This document shows positions 1-6,494 of a DNA stretch of 9,911 bases, piece by piece. Position 1 is the first letter of the stretch; each line of letters starts with the position of its first letter. Origin of the DNA: Deltaproteobacteria bacterium (GTDB lineage: Bacteria > Desulfobacterota > Desulfobacteria > Desulfobacterales > SG8-13); contig DAOVBC010000062.1 in the NCBI GenBank assembly GCA_030670715.1, positions 1 to 9,911 on the forward strand, in the 5' to 3' direction. The notes under the pieces were generated by a model. It was given only the letters and a program-made list of their open reading frames with translations, was not told the origin of the DNA and ran no database searches. The translations under genes were made by a program, and so were the position numbers.

Positions 1-1120
1 CGGGAACCACAACCAGGTGCCGGATGCCGTCTTTGTCCGTCAACCGCCGGCCGCAGCGCTGCGGCAGTAATTGCCCGCGGACATCGAGCATCCCGGAGAG
101 AAAAAGCTGTGCGGCAAGATCAATCAGGCCGGAACCGCAAATACCCTTTGGCGGTAAATTATCAATGGTATGCAGGTCAAACCGGAGTGTGGCCGGGTCG
201 ATTTTGACCCGGTCGATAACACCGGGGCCGGCCATCATTCCCATGCGGGTAACACCGCCCTCAAGGGCCGGTCCGGCAGCGCCGGCACAGGCAATCAGCC
301 AGTGTGCATTTCCAAGAACGACTTCGGCATTGGTACCAACATCAACCAGAATGGCGGTTTCTTCCGCTCGGTGAATGCCCGAAAAGAGAATGCCGGCGAT
401 CAAATCCCCACCAAAGTAACTGCCGGTGTTCGGGAAAATAAACCCTCTGGCATGTGGATTTACCCGCAGGCCGAGTTCTCCGGCTTTCATAAGCTCGGGA
501 CGGTTTACAACCGGGATATACGGTTCGCGGATCATCCAGCAGGGGTTCAAACCCATAAAAAGGTGGGTCATGGCCGTATTGCCGGCAACCGATATCAGTA
601 AAATATCTTCGACTTTCAGGGCATTGGATTGGCAGAGGCTTTCGATCTGCCGGTTGATACCGTCAATGATCAGCGCCTGCAGCTGTGCCAGGCCTTTTTC
701 CTGCCCGGCATAATGAATTCGCGTGAGGATGTCCGGCCCGATCGCTATCTGCGGGTTGCTGAAAGAGGATTCGGCAAGGATCTGCCCGCTGGAGAGGTTC
801 ACAAGGCGCAGGCTGACCGTTGTTGTCCCCAGGTCGACGGCCAGGCCGGTGGGCGGTTTATCGTCCCGGAAAGAATGGATTCCGGTTAGAAACCAGCGGT
901 TGCGATCCTTAAACAGTGTGCAGCGCACTTTATAGCGCCACTTTCTTAATAGTTCCGGCAGCTGCCTGAGAATTTGCAGATCTATCTCAAGGTCAAGCGT
1001 ATCCGTATCAAGCCGTGTTTTCAGGGTGCCGATCAACCGGTCGGCATCTGCTGTATTGTCCTGCAGGCTTGGCGGGGTTAGGGTAATTGATTTGACCCAG
1101 CCGCGGTTTTCTTCTGCCAT
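1..1120 (-). CDS. RACo-like ASKHA-domain corrinoid-protein reductive activator (DUF4445), 3' part missing
   Basis: The gene reads from ATG at 1120 leftward off the window edge; 373 residues are visible and no stop is reached. The protein resembles RACo, the ATPase that reductively reactivates Co(II) corrinoid proteins of the acetyl-CoA pathway and of methyltransferase systems. Residues 10-35 match the RACo linker (PPSLQD, then an Asp-rich stretch and RLI), and 35-85 match its middle domain. The ASKHA core follows: AVDLGTTTVS (94-103), a SNPQ segment (121-124), VAGNTAMTH (178-186), DVGTNAEVVLG (260-270), CAGAAGPALEG (278-288) and GICGSGLID (327-334). The N-terminal [2Fe-2S] domain usual in RACo is absent: an in-frame TAA lies two codons before the ATG, and the sirtuin gene ends 9 nt upstream. 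No Shine-Dalgarno sequence is visible, so translation may be coupled to the sirtuin gene. The family call is firm; the corrinoid partner is unknown. Confidence 0.88.
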   Translation of the reverse strand, partial: MAEENRGWVKSITLTPPSLQDNTADADRLIGTLKTRLDTDTLDLEIDLQILRQLPELLRKWRYKVRCTLFKDRNRWFLTGIHSFRDDKPPTGLAVDLGTTTVSLRLVNLSSGQILAESSFSNPQIAIGPDILTRIHYAGQEKGLAQLQALIIDGINRQIESLCQSNALKVEDILLISVAGNTAMTHLFMGLNPCWMIREPYIPVVNRPELMKAGELGLRVNPHARGFIFPNTGSYFGGDLIAGILFSGIHRAEETAILVDVGTNAEVVLGNAHWLIACAGAAGPALEGGVTRMGMMAGPGVIDRVKIDPATLRFDLHTIDNLPPKGICGSGLIDLAAQLFLSGMLDVRGQLLPQRCGRRLTDKDGIRHLVVVP

Positions 1121-1129
1121 GGTTTACAA

Positions 1130-1876
1130 CTATAGTAACCGTTCCAGTTCGGCCACAATTCTGCCGGTCACCTCGCCCGCTTTGCCCGTGATCAAATAGT
1201 CACTAACAGCCCCGGTCAACGGTGTGCGTTCCGGGTTGATTTCAATCACCCTGGCTCCGGCTTCTTTGGAAATGACGGGTATATAGGAAGCCGGCTGAAC
1301 CACTGCTGAAGTGCCGATCACCAGCATCACATCGCATTGAGCCGCAGCCAGCTGTGAGCGGCTCAGGTGCTGCGGTGGAATCAATTCGCCGAAAAAAACA
1401 CAATCCGGCCTGAAAATCCCGCCGCATTCACAGTGCGGCGGGATCTGGCTCATATCCACATTACGGGTTTTCAGTCTGCGGTCGCAGTCCATACAGCGCT
1501 GCCAGGCAAAATTGCCGTGGAATTCGATTACATCCGTGCTGCCGGCCAGCTGGTGGAGCCCATCCACGTTCTGGGTGATAATCGTTTTCAATTTTCCCAG
1601 CTTTTCCAGACGGACCAGGCCTTTGTGGGCAGCGTTGGGTTGCGCCTGATCGACAATGTCTTTCATTTCCTTAATGAGTACATTCCAGACTTTGACCGGA
1701 TCGCGCATGAATGCATCGATGTGGGCATACTCCATCGGATCAATTTTTTCCCACAGTCCGCCCTTGCCCCTGAAAGGCGGAATGCCGCTTTCAACGGAAA
1801 TTCCTGCGCCGGTGAGTGCCGCCACATTTTTTGCTTCTGCCAGATCCTGCGCGGCTCTTTTGATCAGGTCTTCCAT
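1130..1876 (-). CDS. cobB: Sirtuin NAD-dependent protein lysine deacetylase (Sir2/CobB family)
   Basis: This is a full-length Sir2 enzyme (248 residues from ATG 1876; 250 if the in-frame TTG at 1882 is used; numbering here is from the TTG). It removes acyl groups from protein lysines, consuming NAD+ and releasing nicotinamide and O-acyl-ADP-ribose. Visible motifs are GAGISVESG (25-33) and PPFRG for NAD binding, TQNVDGLH (103-110), the catalytic His122 in FHG, a zinc site of Cys130, Cys133, Cys151 and Cys153, GTSAVVQPA (190-198) and INPE (215-218). The Tyr-Arg pair that defines desuccinylating class III sirtuins is not seen; the corresponding stretch reads VWNVLIKE. Overall it resembles the bacterial class U type (Thermotoga Sir2), so deacetylase activity is more likely. 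Neither start has a clear ribosome binding site; the ATG is preferred because it is the stronger codon. It lies 9 nt upstream of the RACo-like gene. Confidence 0.93.
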   Translation of the reverse strand: MEDLIKRAAQDLAEAKNVAALTGAGISVESGIPPFRGKGGLWEKIDPMEYAHIDAFMRDPVKVWNVLIKEMKDIVDQAQPNAAHKGLVRLEKLGKLKTIITQNVDGLHQLAGSTDVIEFHGNFAWQRCMDCDRRLKTRNVDMSQIPPHCECGGIFRPDCVFFGELIPPQHLSRSQLAAAQCDVMLVIGTSAVVQPASYIPVISKEAGARVIEINPERTPLTGAVSDYLITGKAGEVTGRIVAELERLL

Positions 1877-1898
1877 TATCAAAGATTTAGTTTGATTA

Positions 1899-1996
1899 GT
1901 TTAACTGGTTATATTGGTTTAATTGGTTAATTTTTTGCCATCCGTGATAAAGCCAACTAACTAATGGAACCAATCAAGCCAACAAACCAATTAAAC
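1899..1996. repeat. Long imperfect inverted repeat in the hydrolase-sirtuin gap
   Basis: The left arm (1899-1928) and right arm (1968-1996) are reverse complements at about 24 of 30 positions with a one-base gap; the loop is 39 nt. Each arm is built from degenerate copies of a TTGGTTTAA-like unit, and more CCAACTAACTAA-like sequence sits in the loop. On the minus-strand RNA two of the mismatches become G-U wobbles. No T-run follows on either strand, so it does not look like a standard intrinsic terminator. It occupies most of the leader upstream of the sirtuin start. Confidence 0.7.
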
Positions 1997-2002
1997 GATA
2001 AT

Positions 2003-2842
2003 TTAAAGGTTGAATGTCATATCACTTCTCACGCCCACACATTTGAGCTTTTGGCCCCTGTCAGAGATGGTTTGGCGGCATGCCTTGACGATGGCATCCA
2101 TGTCTTTATCCGTACGCTCCTGGTTCAGGTGAAACAGCCCGAGATTTTTTACGTCCGCTTCAAATGCGAGTTTGAGAGCGTCGGTGTAGACCGAATGTCC
2201 CCAGTCGATGAAGGTTTTATATTCCCCGGGCGTATATTCTGCATCATGAAGCAGCAGGTCCGCGTTCGCTGAAAATTCCACGTAGTCTTCAAAAGAGCGT
2301 CCGCCAGGGTGTACGTACCCCAGTTCATTGTCGGTTAGAAACACAAATGTCTTACCGTTTTCGATAAATTTATATCCGCTGCCGTTGTTCGGATGACTGA
2401 GAGGGATCGGGACGACTCTGATGGAGCCGATGTCAAATTCGCGCGGGCAGGCATTTTCATAGTGCATCCTGGCTTTAATATCAGAGTATTTTACGGGAAA
2501 GTTTGGCGGGGCCATGACTTTGGAGAGAATCGTTTCTACAAACTTGCTGTGAAACGGGCACCGGTGCATTCGAAATTCAGAACTTCTAAAATAAAGCGGC
2601 TTAAAATAAGGGAAGCCCATGACATGGTCCCAGTGGGCATGGGTGAAAATGAAGTGAAACTTTTTTCTTTTTTCATTAACCAGGTGGTTGCCCAGCCTTC
2701 GGATTCCGGTACCGGCGTCAACGATGATGATATCGTTGCTCTTCGTCCTGATCTCAATGCAGGTGGTGTCTCCGCCGTACTTGATGTAAGATTTTCCCGA
2801 GACGGGAATAGACCCCCGGGACCCCCAACATTTAATGTACAT
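2003..2842 (-). CDS. PhnP/RNase Z-like metallo-beta-lactamase-fold hydrolase
   Basis: This 279-residue soluble protein begins MYIKCWGSRGSIPVSG, the usual start of a COG1235-type family of metallo-beta-lactamase-fold hydrolases. Metal-binding motifs are in order: THAHWDH (67-73), His150 in PLSH, Asp171 in LTDN, His189-Asp190 in LLLHD, WGHS (204-207) and His228. The YGGDTTCIEI stretch (22-31) and VDAGTGIRRLG (41-51) are also typical. Family members cleave phosphodiester bonds in small molecules or RNA; the substrate here cannot be read from sequence. The frame stays open a further 43 codons upstream to 2971, but that part overlaps the prmA-like gene and is not family-like. ATG 2842 is preceded by AAAGGTGA at good spacing, so it is taken as the start. 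The gene begins 28 nt after the methyltransferase gene and is followed by a 126-nt gap with an inverted repeat. Confidence 0.9.
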   Translation of the reverse strand: MYIKCWGSRGSIPVSGKSYIKYGGDTTCIEIRTKSNDIIIVDAGTGIRRLGNHLVNEKRKKFHFIFTHAHWDHVMGFPYFKPLYFRSSEFRMHRCPFHSKFVETILSKVMAPPNFPVKYSDIKARMHYENACPREFDIGSIRVVPIPLSHPNNGSGYKFIENGKTFVFLTDNELGYVHPGGRSFEDYVEFSANADLLLHDAEYTPGEYKTFIDWGHSVYTDALKLAFEADVKNLGLFHLNQERTDKDMDAIVKACRQTISDRGQKLKCVGVRSDMTFNL

Positions 2843-2870
2843 GTGTTCACCTTTCAGCAGGGTAAAGATG

Positions 2871-3728
2871 TTACTGTACCTGTCTCTCTCCCAGAAATGT
2901 ATGCCAGATGCCGTTGTGCTCCCAATGGCGAAGGATGCACACAGGCTTTTGGGCCAGTTGAAAGGCGACATCCCTGGCCTGGCTTCGCAACAGCCCGGAT
3001 AGAACGAACCATTTTTTTTGTAAAAAACTCTCTGTAGAAATCAGGTGTTTCATCACATCGTAATGGAGATTTGCTATGAGAAGATCTGCCGGCCGGTCAA
3101 TAAAATCTTCGGCTTTTCCCTGTACCGTTAGAATTCTGTTTTTTATTCGATTCAACCGGACATTTTTATTCGTGGTTACGGCGGCGAGCAAATTAATGTC
3201 CACCGCCAGGGTCAGTTTACTCCCGAGTTTCGCAGCGGCCAGAGAAAGCAGACCGGTACCTGCACCGAGGTCAAGAACAGTTTGCGGTGCCGCCCCGCTA
3301 AATACCAGTTCAATTGCCGCCAGACAGTCACGGGTGGTCGGATGCGAACCGGTACCGAAAACAACGCCGGGATCAAGCAGGATTAAACGGTTCTCATCAA
3401 CACCCTGAACGAACGGTTTGTCTGCGTCCCATGGCGGCGCAACAACTAAGCTGCCGACTTGAAAAGGCGCCGGTGTTTCTCCCAGCCAATCGGTGTAAGC
3501 CATGTGGTACTCATCAAGCAGGGTGAGCTGTGACTGGCGGGTTAGAAGTGAATGAATTTTATTCCGCGAAGGCCTGGAGTAAAAAAGAAACGAGAATTCA
3601 TCTTCTTCCCAGTTCCCGATAAAATTTTCGGCTGACAAATCTGTATTCGGTGCCAGATGACCTTTGAAATAGTAAATATAAAGATCCGAATACGGAGTGT
3701 TGCAGGAGCTGTATAGACTATTTTCCAT
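2871..3728 (-). CDS. prmA: PrmA-like (ribosomal protein L11) SAM-dependent methyltransferase
   Basis: The product is a class I SAM-dependent methyltransferase of the PrmA family, which methylates ribosomal protein L11 on lysines and its N-terminal amine. Numbering is from the alternative GTG at 3734 (287 residues). Diagnostic motifs are DPGVVFGTGSHPTTRDC (121-137), the SAM-binding LDLGAGTG (154-161), the acidic AVDI (177-180), ANLHYDVM (221-228) and LSGLL (245-249). The N-terminal 110 residues, the substrate-recognition part in PrmA, are divergent and acidic-aromatic rich, with a FIGNWEEDEFSFLF segment (38-51). The substrate is therefore less certain than the chemistry. ATG 3728 (285 residues) is chosen over GTG 3734; both have only weak ribosome binding sites. 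The upstream CBS gene ends 10 nt before the ATG, so co-transcription and coupling are likely. Confidence 0.85.
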   Translation of the reverse strand: MENSLYSSCNTPYSDLYIYYFKGHLAPNTDLSAENFIGNWEEDEFSFLFYSRPSRNKIHSLLTRQSQLTLLDEYHMAYTDWLGETPAPFQVGSLVVAPPWDADKPFVQGVDENRLILLDPGVVFGTGSHPTTRDCLAAIELVFSGAAPQTVLDLGAGTGLLSLAAAKLGSKLTLAVDINLLAAVTTNKNVRLNRIKNRILTVQGKAEDFIDRPADLLIANLHYDVMKHLISTESFLQKKWFVLSGLLRSQARDVAFQLAQKPVCILRHWEHNGIWHTFLGERQVQ

Positions 3729-3738
3729 ATCCACCGGT

Positions 3739-4413
3739 TTATTTTTTGGGCAACTGGTCCAGATACCACTCCATCGGATCCAGCAGCGTATATCCCATGT
3801 TCTTTAACTTACGTTTTATGTGGGCCACATTCTGTGTGAGAAGATAAGGAAATACCGCCCGTTTGTTTTCGTCCCAGTAGCGGGCCACCAGGATACTGCC
3901 GAAAGAGACGTTTTCTTCGGTTATGGCGTCAACTATTTCTTTCATCTTGCCGATTCCTTCTTCCAACAGAATTCCCAGCAGGGTTCCCGGCTCTCCGATC
4001 CCCAGAACGTTGATAAATGCCCGCAGCAGGTCACGCACCGAGATGATCCCTTTGAGCCGGTTGTTTTCATCAACAACCGGCAGAGCGCCGACGCGTATTT
4101 CCTGGATCAGCAAGAGCGCATCCTGAATCGTAAACCCCGGAGAAATCGTTCTGGGGTCCACGGTCATAATGTTGCCGACCGTCAGATCCGCCAGCTTTTC
4201 TTTTCCCTCTTCACAGGCAGGATCATTGAACAGGCTGTACGGTAAAGCGCTTCTGACATCCCGGTCCGTAACGATGCCGATCAGGCGGTTGTCCGCATCG
4301 ACCACCGGCAGATGGCGGATCCGATGCTCGGCCATTTTCTCGTGAACTTCGAAAATGCCGGTCTCTTTATCGACGGTGATCACCTCGCGGGTCATTGATT
4401 GACTGACAAACAT
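3739..4413 (-). CDS. AcuB-like CBS-CBS-ACT domain protein
   Basis: This 224-residue cytoplasmic protein has two CBS domains and a C-terminal ACT-like domain, the architecture of Bacillus AcuB. CBS1 spans about 5-58, with IRHLPVVD (32-39) and GIVTDRD (46-52). CBS2 spans about 78-133, with VGALPVVDE (108-116) and GIISVRDLLRA (122-132). The ACT-like part (about 140-205) starts GEPGTLLGILLEEG. CBS pairs generally bind adenine nucleotides, and ACT domains bind small ligands or dimerise, so this is probably a metabolic sensor without its own catalytic activity. The gene begins 1 nt after the stop of the HDAC/AcuC-type gene and has a strong Shine-Dalgarno sequence inside that gene's last codons. The acuC-acuB order supports a role in controlling deacylation of acetyl-CoA synthetase or a similar enzyme, by analogy with B. 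subtilis; the target here is unproven. Confidence 0.88.
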   Translation of the reverse strand: MFVSQSMTREVITVDKETGIFEVHEKMAEHRIRHLPVVDADNRLIGIVTDRDVRSALPYSLFNDPACEEGKEKLADLTVGNIMTVDPRTISPGFTIQDALLLIQEIRVGALPVVDENNRLKGIISVRDLLRAFINVLGIGEPGTLLGILLEEGIGKMKEIVDAITEENVSFGSILVARYWDENKRAVFPYLLTQNVAHIKRKLKNMGYTLLDPMEWYLDQLPKK

Positions 4414-4414
4414 T

Positions 4415-5377
4415 TTACCCCTCCAATTGACCGTTTAACAGAATTTCAATATGATTTCCGGCCAGCTCCCCAAGACGCTCGAGCGAGTATCCGCCTTCCA
4501 GCACCGAGATCAGCCTGCCGTCGGCATATTGCGCGGCCATTTCTATGATTTTTATCATTATCCACGAATACCACTCGGTCGACAGGTTGATGTCCGACAT
4601 GTCGTCATCAGTGTGGCCGTCAAATCCGGCAGACACCAGAACCATATCGGGTCTGAATCGTTCAAAATCTACAACCAGATTTTCCCGTACCAGTTCCTTA
4701 TACTCTTCGTCTCCCTGACCCGGCAGGACCGGATTGTTGCGGGTAAAGCCGTGCCCCGGTCCTGAACCGCACTCAAATTCTCGCCCGGTGCCGGGATATG
4801 CAAAGGATGGATGCTGATGAATCGAATAGTAATATACGGTCGGATCCTCTTCAAAAATATGCTGGGTTCCGTTTCCGTGATGCACATCAAAATCGACGAT
4901 TCCGACTTTTTCGACGCCCCACCTGCCCTGCAGATACCGTGCCGCAATGGCAACATTATTAAAATAGCAAAACCCCATGGCATTATCGCGTTCAGCATGG
5001 TGCCCGGGAGGCCTGACAGCGCAAAAAGCGTTATTGAGCGCACTTTCCATGATCAGATCCACCGTTTTCAGAATACCTCCTACCGCCAGAAGTGCGGTGT
5101 CATATGTGTCGCAGCACATCTGGTTGTCCGGATGCTCAAATGCCTTTTTGCCGGAAATGCAGGCATCGCCGAAACGATCGATGTAATGCCTGTCATGGAC
5201 AGCCTCCACCCACTTTATGTTTGCACGTTCGGCTTTAACCGGCTTCAGTCTGGGCAGAAGGCCCGCGTCTTTGATTCCTTTAAAAATTGCAATCAATCTT
5301 TCCGGGACTTCCGGATGGTAAGGGCCGGTTTCATGGAGCAAAAATCTTTCGTCAAATAAAAAACCAGTCTTGTTCAT
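4415..5377 (-). CDS. Histone deacetylase family (AcuC/HDAC-type) zinc-dependent deacetylase
   Basis: This full-length 320-residue arginase/HDAC-fold enzyme hydrolyses acetyl groups from lysines or acetylated amines using zinc. Visible motifs are RPPGHHAE (122-129) with the catalytic His pair, GFCYFNN (135-141), DFDVHHGNGTQ (162-172) carrying zinc ligands Asp164 and His166, SAGFDGH (249-255) carrying Asp253, and LEGGY (293-297) with the transition-state Tyr297. The sequence style (YHPEVPERL near the N-terminus, FNNVAIAA) is class II/acetylpolyamine-amidohydrolase-like rather than close to Bacillus AcuC. The direct linkage to an AcuB-like gene nevertheless favours a protein deacetylase role. 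Alternative substrates such as acetylated polyamines cannot be excluded. Start ATG 5377 has a weak GGTTGAGA upstream. An 87-nt gap separates it from cooC, with no convincing promoter or terminator seen in it. Confidence 0.93.
   Translation of the reverse strand: MNKTGFLFDERFLLHETGPYHPEVPERLIAIFKGIKDAGLLPRLKPVKAERANIKWVEAVHDRHYIDRFGDACISGKKAFEHPDNQMCCDTYDTALLAVGGILKTVDLIMESALNNAFCAVRPPGHHAERDNAMGFCYFNNVAIAARYLQGRWGVEKVGIVDFDVHHGNGTQHIFEEDPTVYYYSIHQHPSFAYPGTGREFECGSGPGHGFTRNNPVLPGQGDEEYKELVRENLVVDFERFRPDMVLVSAGFDGHTDDDMSDINLSTEWYSWIMIKIIEMAAQYADGRLISVLEGGYSLERLGELAGNHIEILLNGQLEG
4418..4424 (-). promoter_or_regulatory. Strong ribosome binding site for the CBS-ACT gene, inside the HDAC gene's 3' end
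   Basis: On the minus strand the sequence reads GGAGGGG, then TAAA, then ATG. The TAA is the HDAC stop and the ATG (4413) is the CBS-ACT start. The motif overlaps the last HDAC codons, which points to translational coupling of the two genes. Confidence 0.8.
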
Positions 5378-5464
5378 ATCTCAACCCAACTGCAGTAATC
5401 ACACCGCTACTTCGTACATCCATTCACAAATACGATCGTTGAATATACCAATTGAGGTACTTAG

Positions 5465-6214
5465 TTATTCGAATATCTTATCAAAAATCCGGAAAGCGGC
5501 TTTTACGCTAAGACTGTCTTCCGGCAGTTCGATGGTGGGACGGCCATTCAGATCATAGTCGTAAACCGCATTGTCCGCAGGTATGATTCCGGCCAGTTCC
5601 AGTCCACCGTCACTGAGAATATTGCGTACCACATCCGAGAGCTCATCTTTTGCCTGATTGATAATCGCGAAACTTTTGGCGACACCGATATTCAATTCGT
5701 TGGCCAGTTTGTTGATGCGAACAGCTGCCTGAAGGCCGCGGCGGGAGGTGTCGGATACCACAAGAAGGACATCCACATTGCTGGTGGTCAGCCGGCTGAT
5801 ATGCTCCATACCGGCCTCGTTGTCCATGACTATGTACGGATAATTTCCCTGGAGTCGATCCAGAAAGTTCGTTAAAAGGGTATTCGCCGCGCAGTAGCAG
5901 CCGGCGCCTTCCGGCTGACCCATTACGACCAGGTCATAACCGGGTGCTTCAGCAACCGCCTCTTCCAGTTTCATTTCTATAAAAATGTCTTTGGTCATTC
6001 CGCTGGGAACGTTTCCCTTTTTCATGTCTTCCCGGGCACCCCCCAGGGTTTCCGTCACCTCAAGTCCCAGCACCTCGTTTAGATTGGCATTGCTGTCCGC
6101 GTCGACAGCCAGAACAGGTGTTTTTTCATTTTTGACCAGATATTTGATGAGCAGACCTGCCAGTGTTGTTTTACCGGTTCCTCCTTTTCCGGCCAGTGCA
6201 ATAGAGAAAGCCAT
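5465..6214 (-). CDS. cooC: CooC-type ATPase for nickel insertion into CO dehydrogenase
   Basis: The product is a 249-residue MinD/SIMIBI-class P-loop ATPase of the CooC family, which loads nickel into the active-site cluster of CO dehydrogenase in an ATP-dependent way. The deviant Walker A motif GKGGTGKT (9-16) is near the N-terminus. AVDAD (36-40) is the switch region, and MDNEAGMEH (130-138) is the Walker B region. The hallmark CxC metal site is Cys106-Tyr-Cys108 in GAGCYCAAN, which binds the metal at the CooC dimer interface. The start (ATG 6214) is preceded by GAAAGGAA at good spacing. It is the first gene of the minus-strand run and has a promoter-like sequence about 50 nt upstream. No CO dehydrogenase gene is in the window, so the client enzyme lies elsewhere. 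Confidence 0.93.
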   Translation of the reverse strand: MAFSIALAGKGGTGKTTLAGLLIKYLVKNEKTPVLAVDADSNANLNEVLGLEVTETLGGAREDMKKGNVPSGMTKDIFIEMKLEEAVAEAPGYDLVVMGQPEGAGCYCAANTLLTNFLDRLQGNYPYIVMDNEAGMEHISRLTTSNVDVLLVVSDTSRRGLQAAVRINKLANELNIGVAKSFAIINQAKDELSDVVRNILSDGGLELAGIIPADNAVYDYDLNGRPTIELPEDSLSVKAAFRIFDKIFE

Positions 6215-6265
6215 ATGATTTCCTTTCTTTATGTCGATATTATCATAATTAAAACAAATTTAGAA

Positions 6266-6294
6266 TATTTAGGTGAGTTATGGCAAACAGTCAA
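6266..6294 (-). promoter_or_regulatory. Predicted sigma70-type promoter for cooC and possibly the whole run
   Basis: On the minus strand TTGACT (6289-6294) is followed by exactly 17 nt and then TAAATA (6266-6271). The -35 element matches the consensus at five of six positions; the -10 is weaker at three of six. It would leave a leader of roughly 45 nt before the cooC ribosome binding site and ATG. Confidence 0.45.
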
Positions 6295-6494
6295 GTGCCT
6301 TTATGTTCGGCGTTGCGCTTTTTATTAAAGACCCGGCAATTGCAGATCGGTTTCAAATATCTTGCATTGGATCGGGTCCTGTGCTAGATGTAAAAAGCGA
6401 TTTAAGTATTTGCGCTTCATAATCTTCTGGAATTTATGCAGTTTATTAAAGTAGTTTCGAATTTTTCATGTTCGGATCATATGAAAGGGGCGGA

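Noticed and set aside
24..935. Several overlapping plus-strand open frames at the left edge
   Set aside because: They are shadows of the minus-strand RACo-like gene, whose ASKHA motifs are clear throughout this stretch.
1367..1930. Plus-strand open frame of 187 codons opposite the sirtuin
   Set aside because: It is fully antisense to a motif-complete sirtuin and its 3' end runs into the repeat; no family resemblance.
1899..1996. Reading the inverted repeat as an intrinsic terminator
   Set aside because: The stem is AT-rich, the loop is 39 nt, and no T-run follows on either strand.
2843..2971. 43-codon N-terminal extension of the metallo-beta-lactamase-fold hydrolase
   Set aside because: It overlaps the 3' end of the prmA-like gene, is not family-like, and the internal ATG at 2842 has a good ribosome binding site and the typical family N-terminus.
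2393..3037. Plus-strand open frame of 214 codons opposite the hydrolase and prmA-like genes
   Set aside because: It is antisense to two well-supported genes, has no recognisable motif, and its composition matches a mirror of coding DNA.
4811..5359. Plus-strand open frame of 182 codons opposite the HDAC gene
   Set aside because: It is antisense to a motif-complete enzyme, with no ribosome binding site or domain signal.
6330..6378. GACCCG ... CGGGTC inverted pair as an operator
   Set aside because: The arms are only 6 nt with a 37-nt spacer and flanking bases do not pair; this is expected by chance.
6362..6390. TTGCAT-N17-TAGATG as the acyl-CoA dehydrogenase promoter
   Set aside because: Spacing is right but each hexamer matches consensus at only three of six positions; too weak to annotate.
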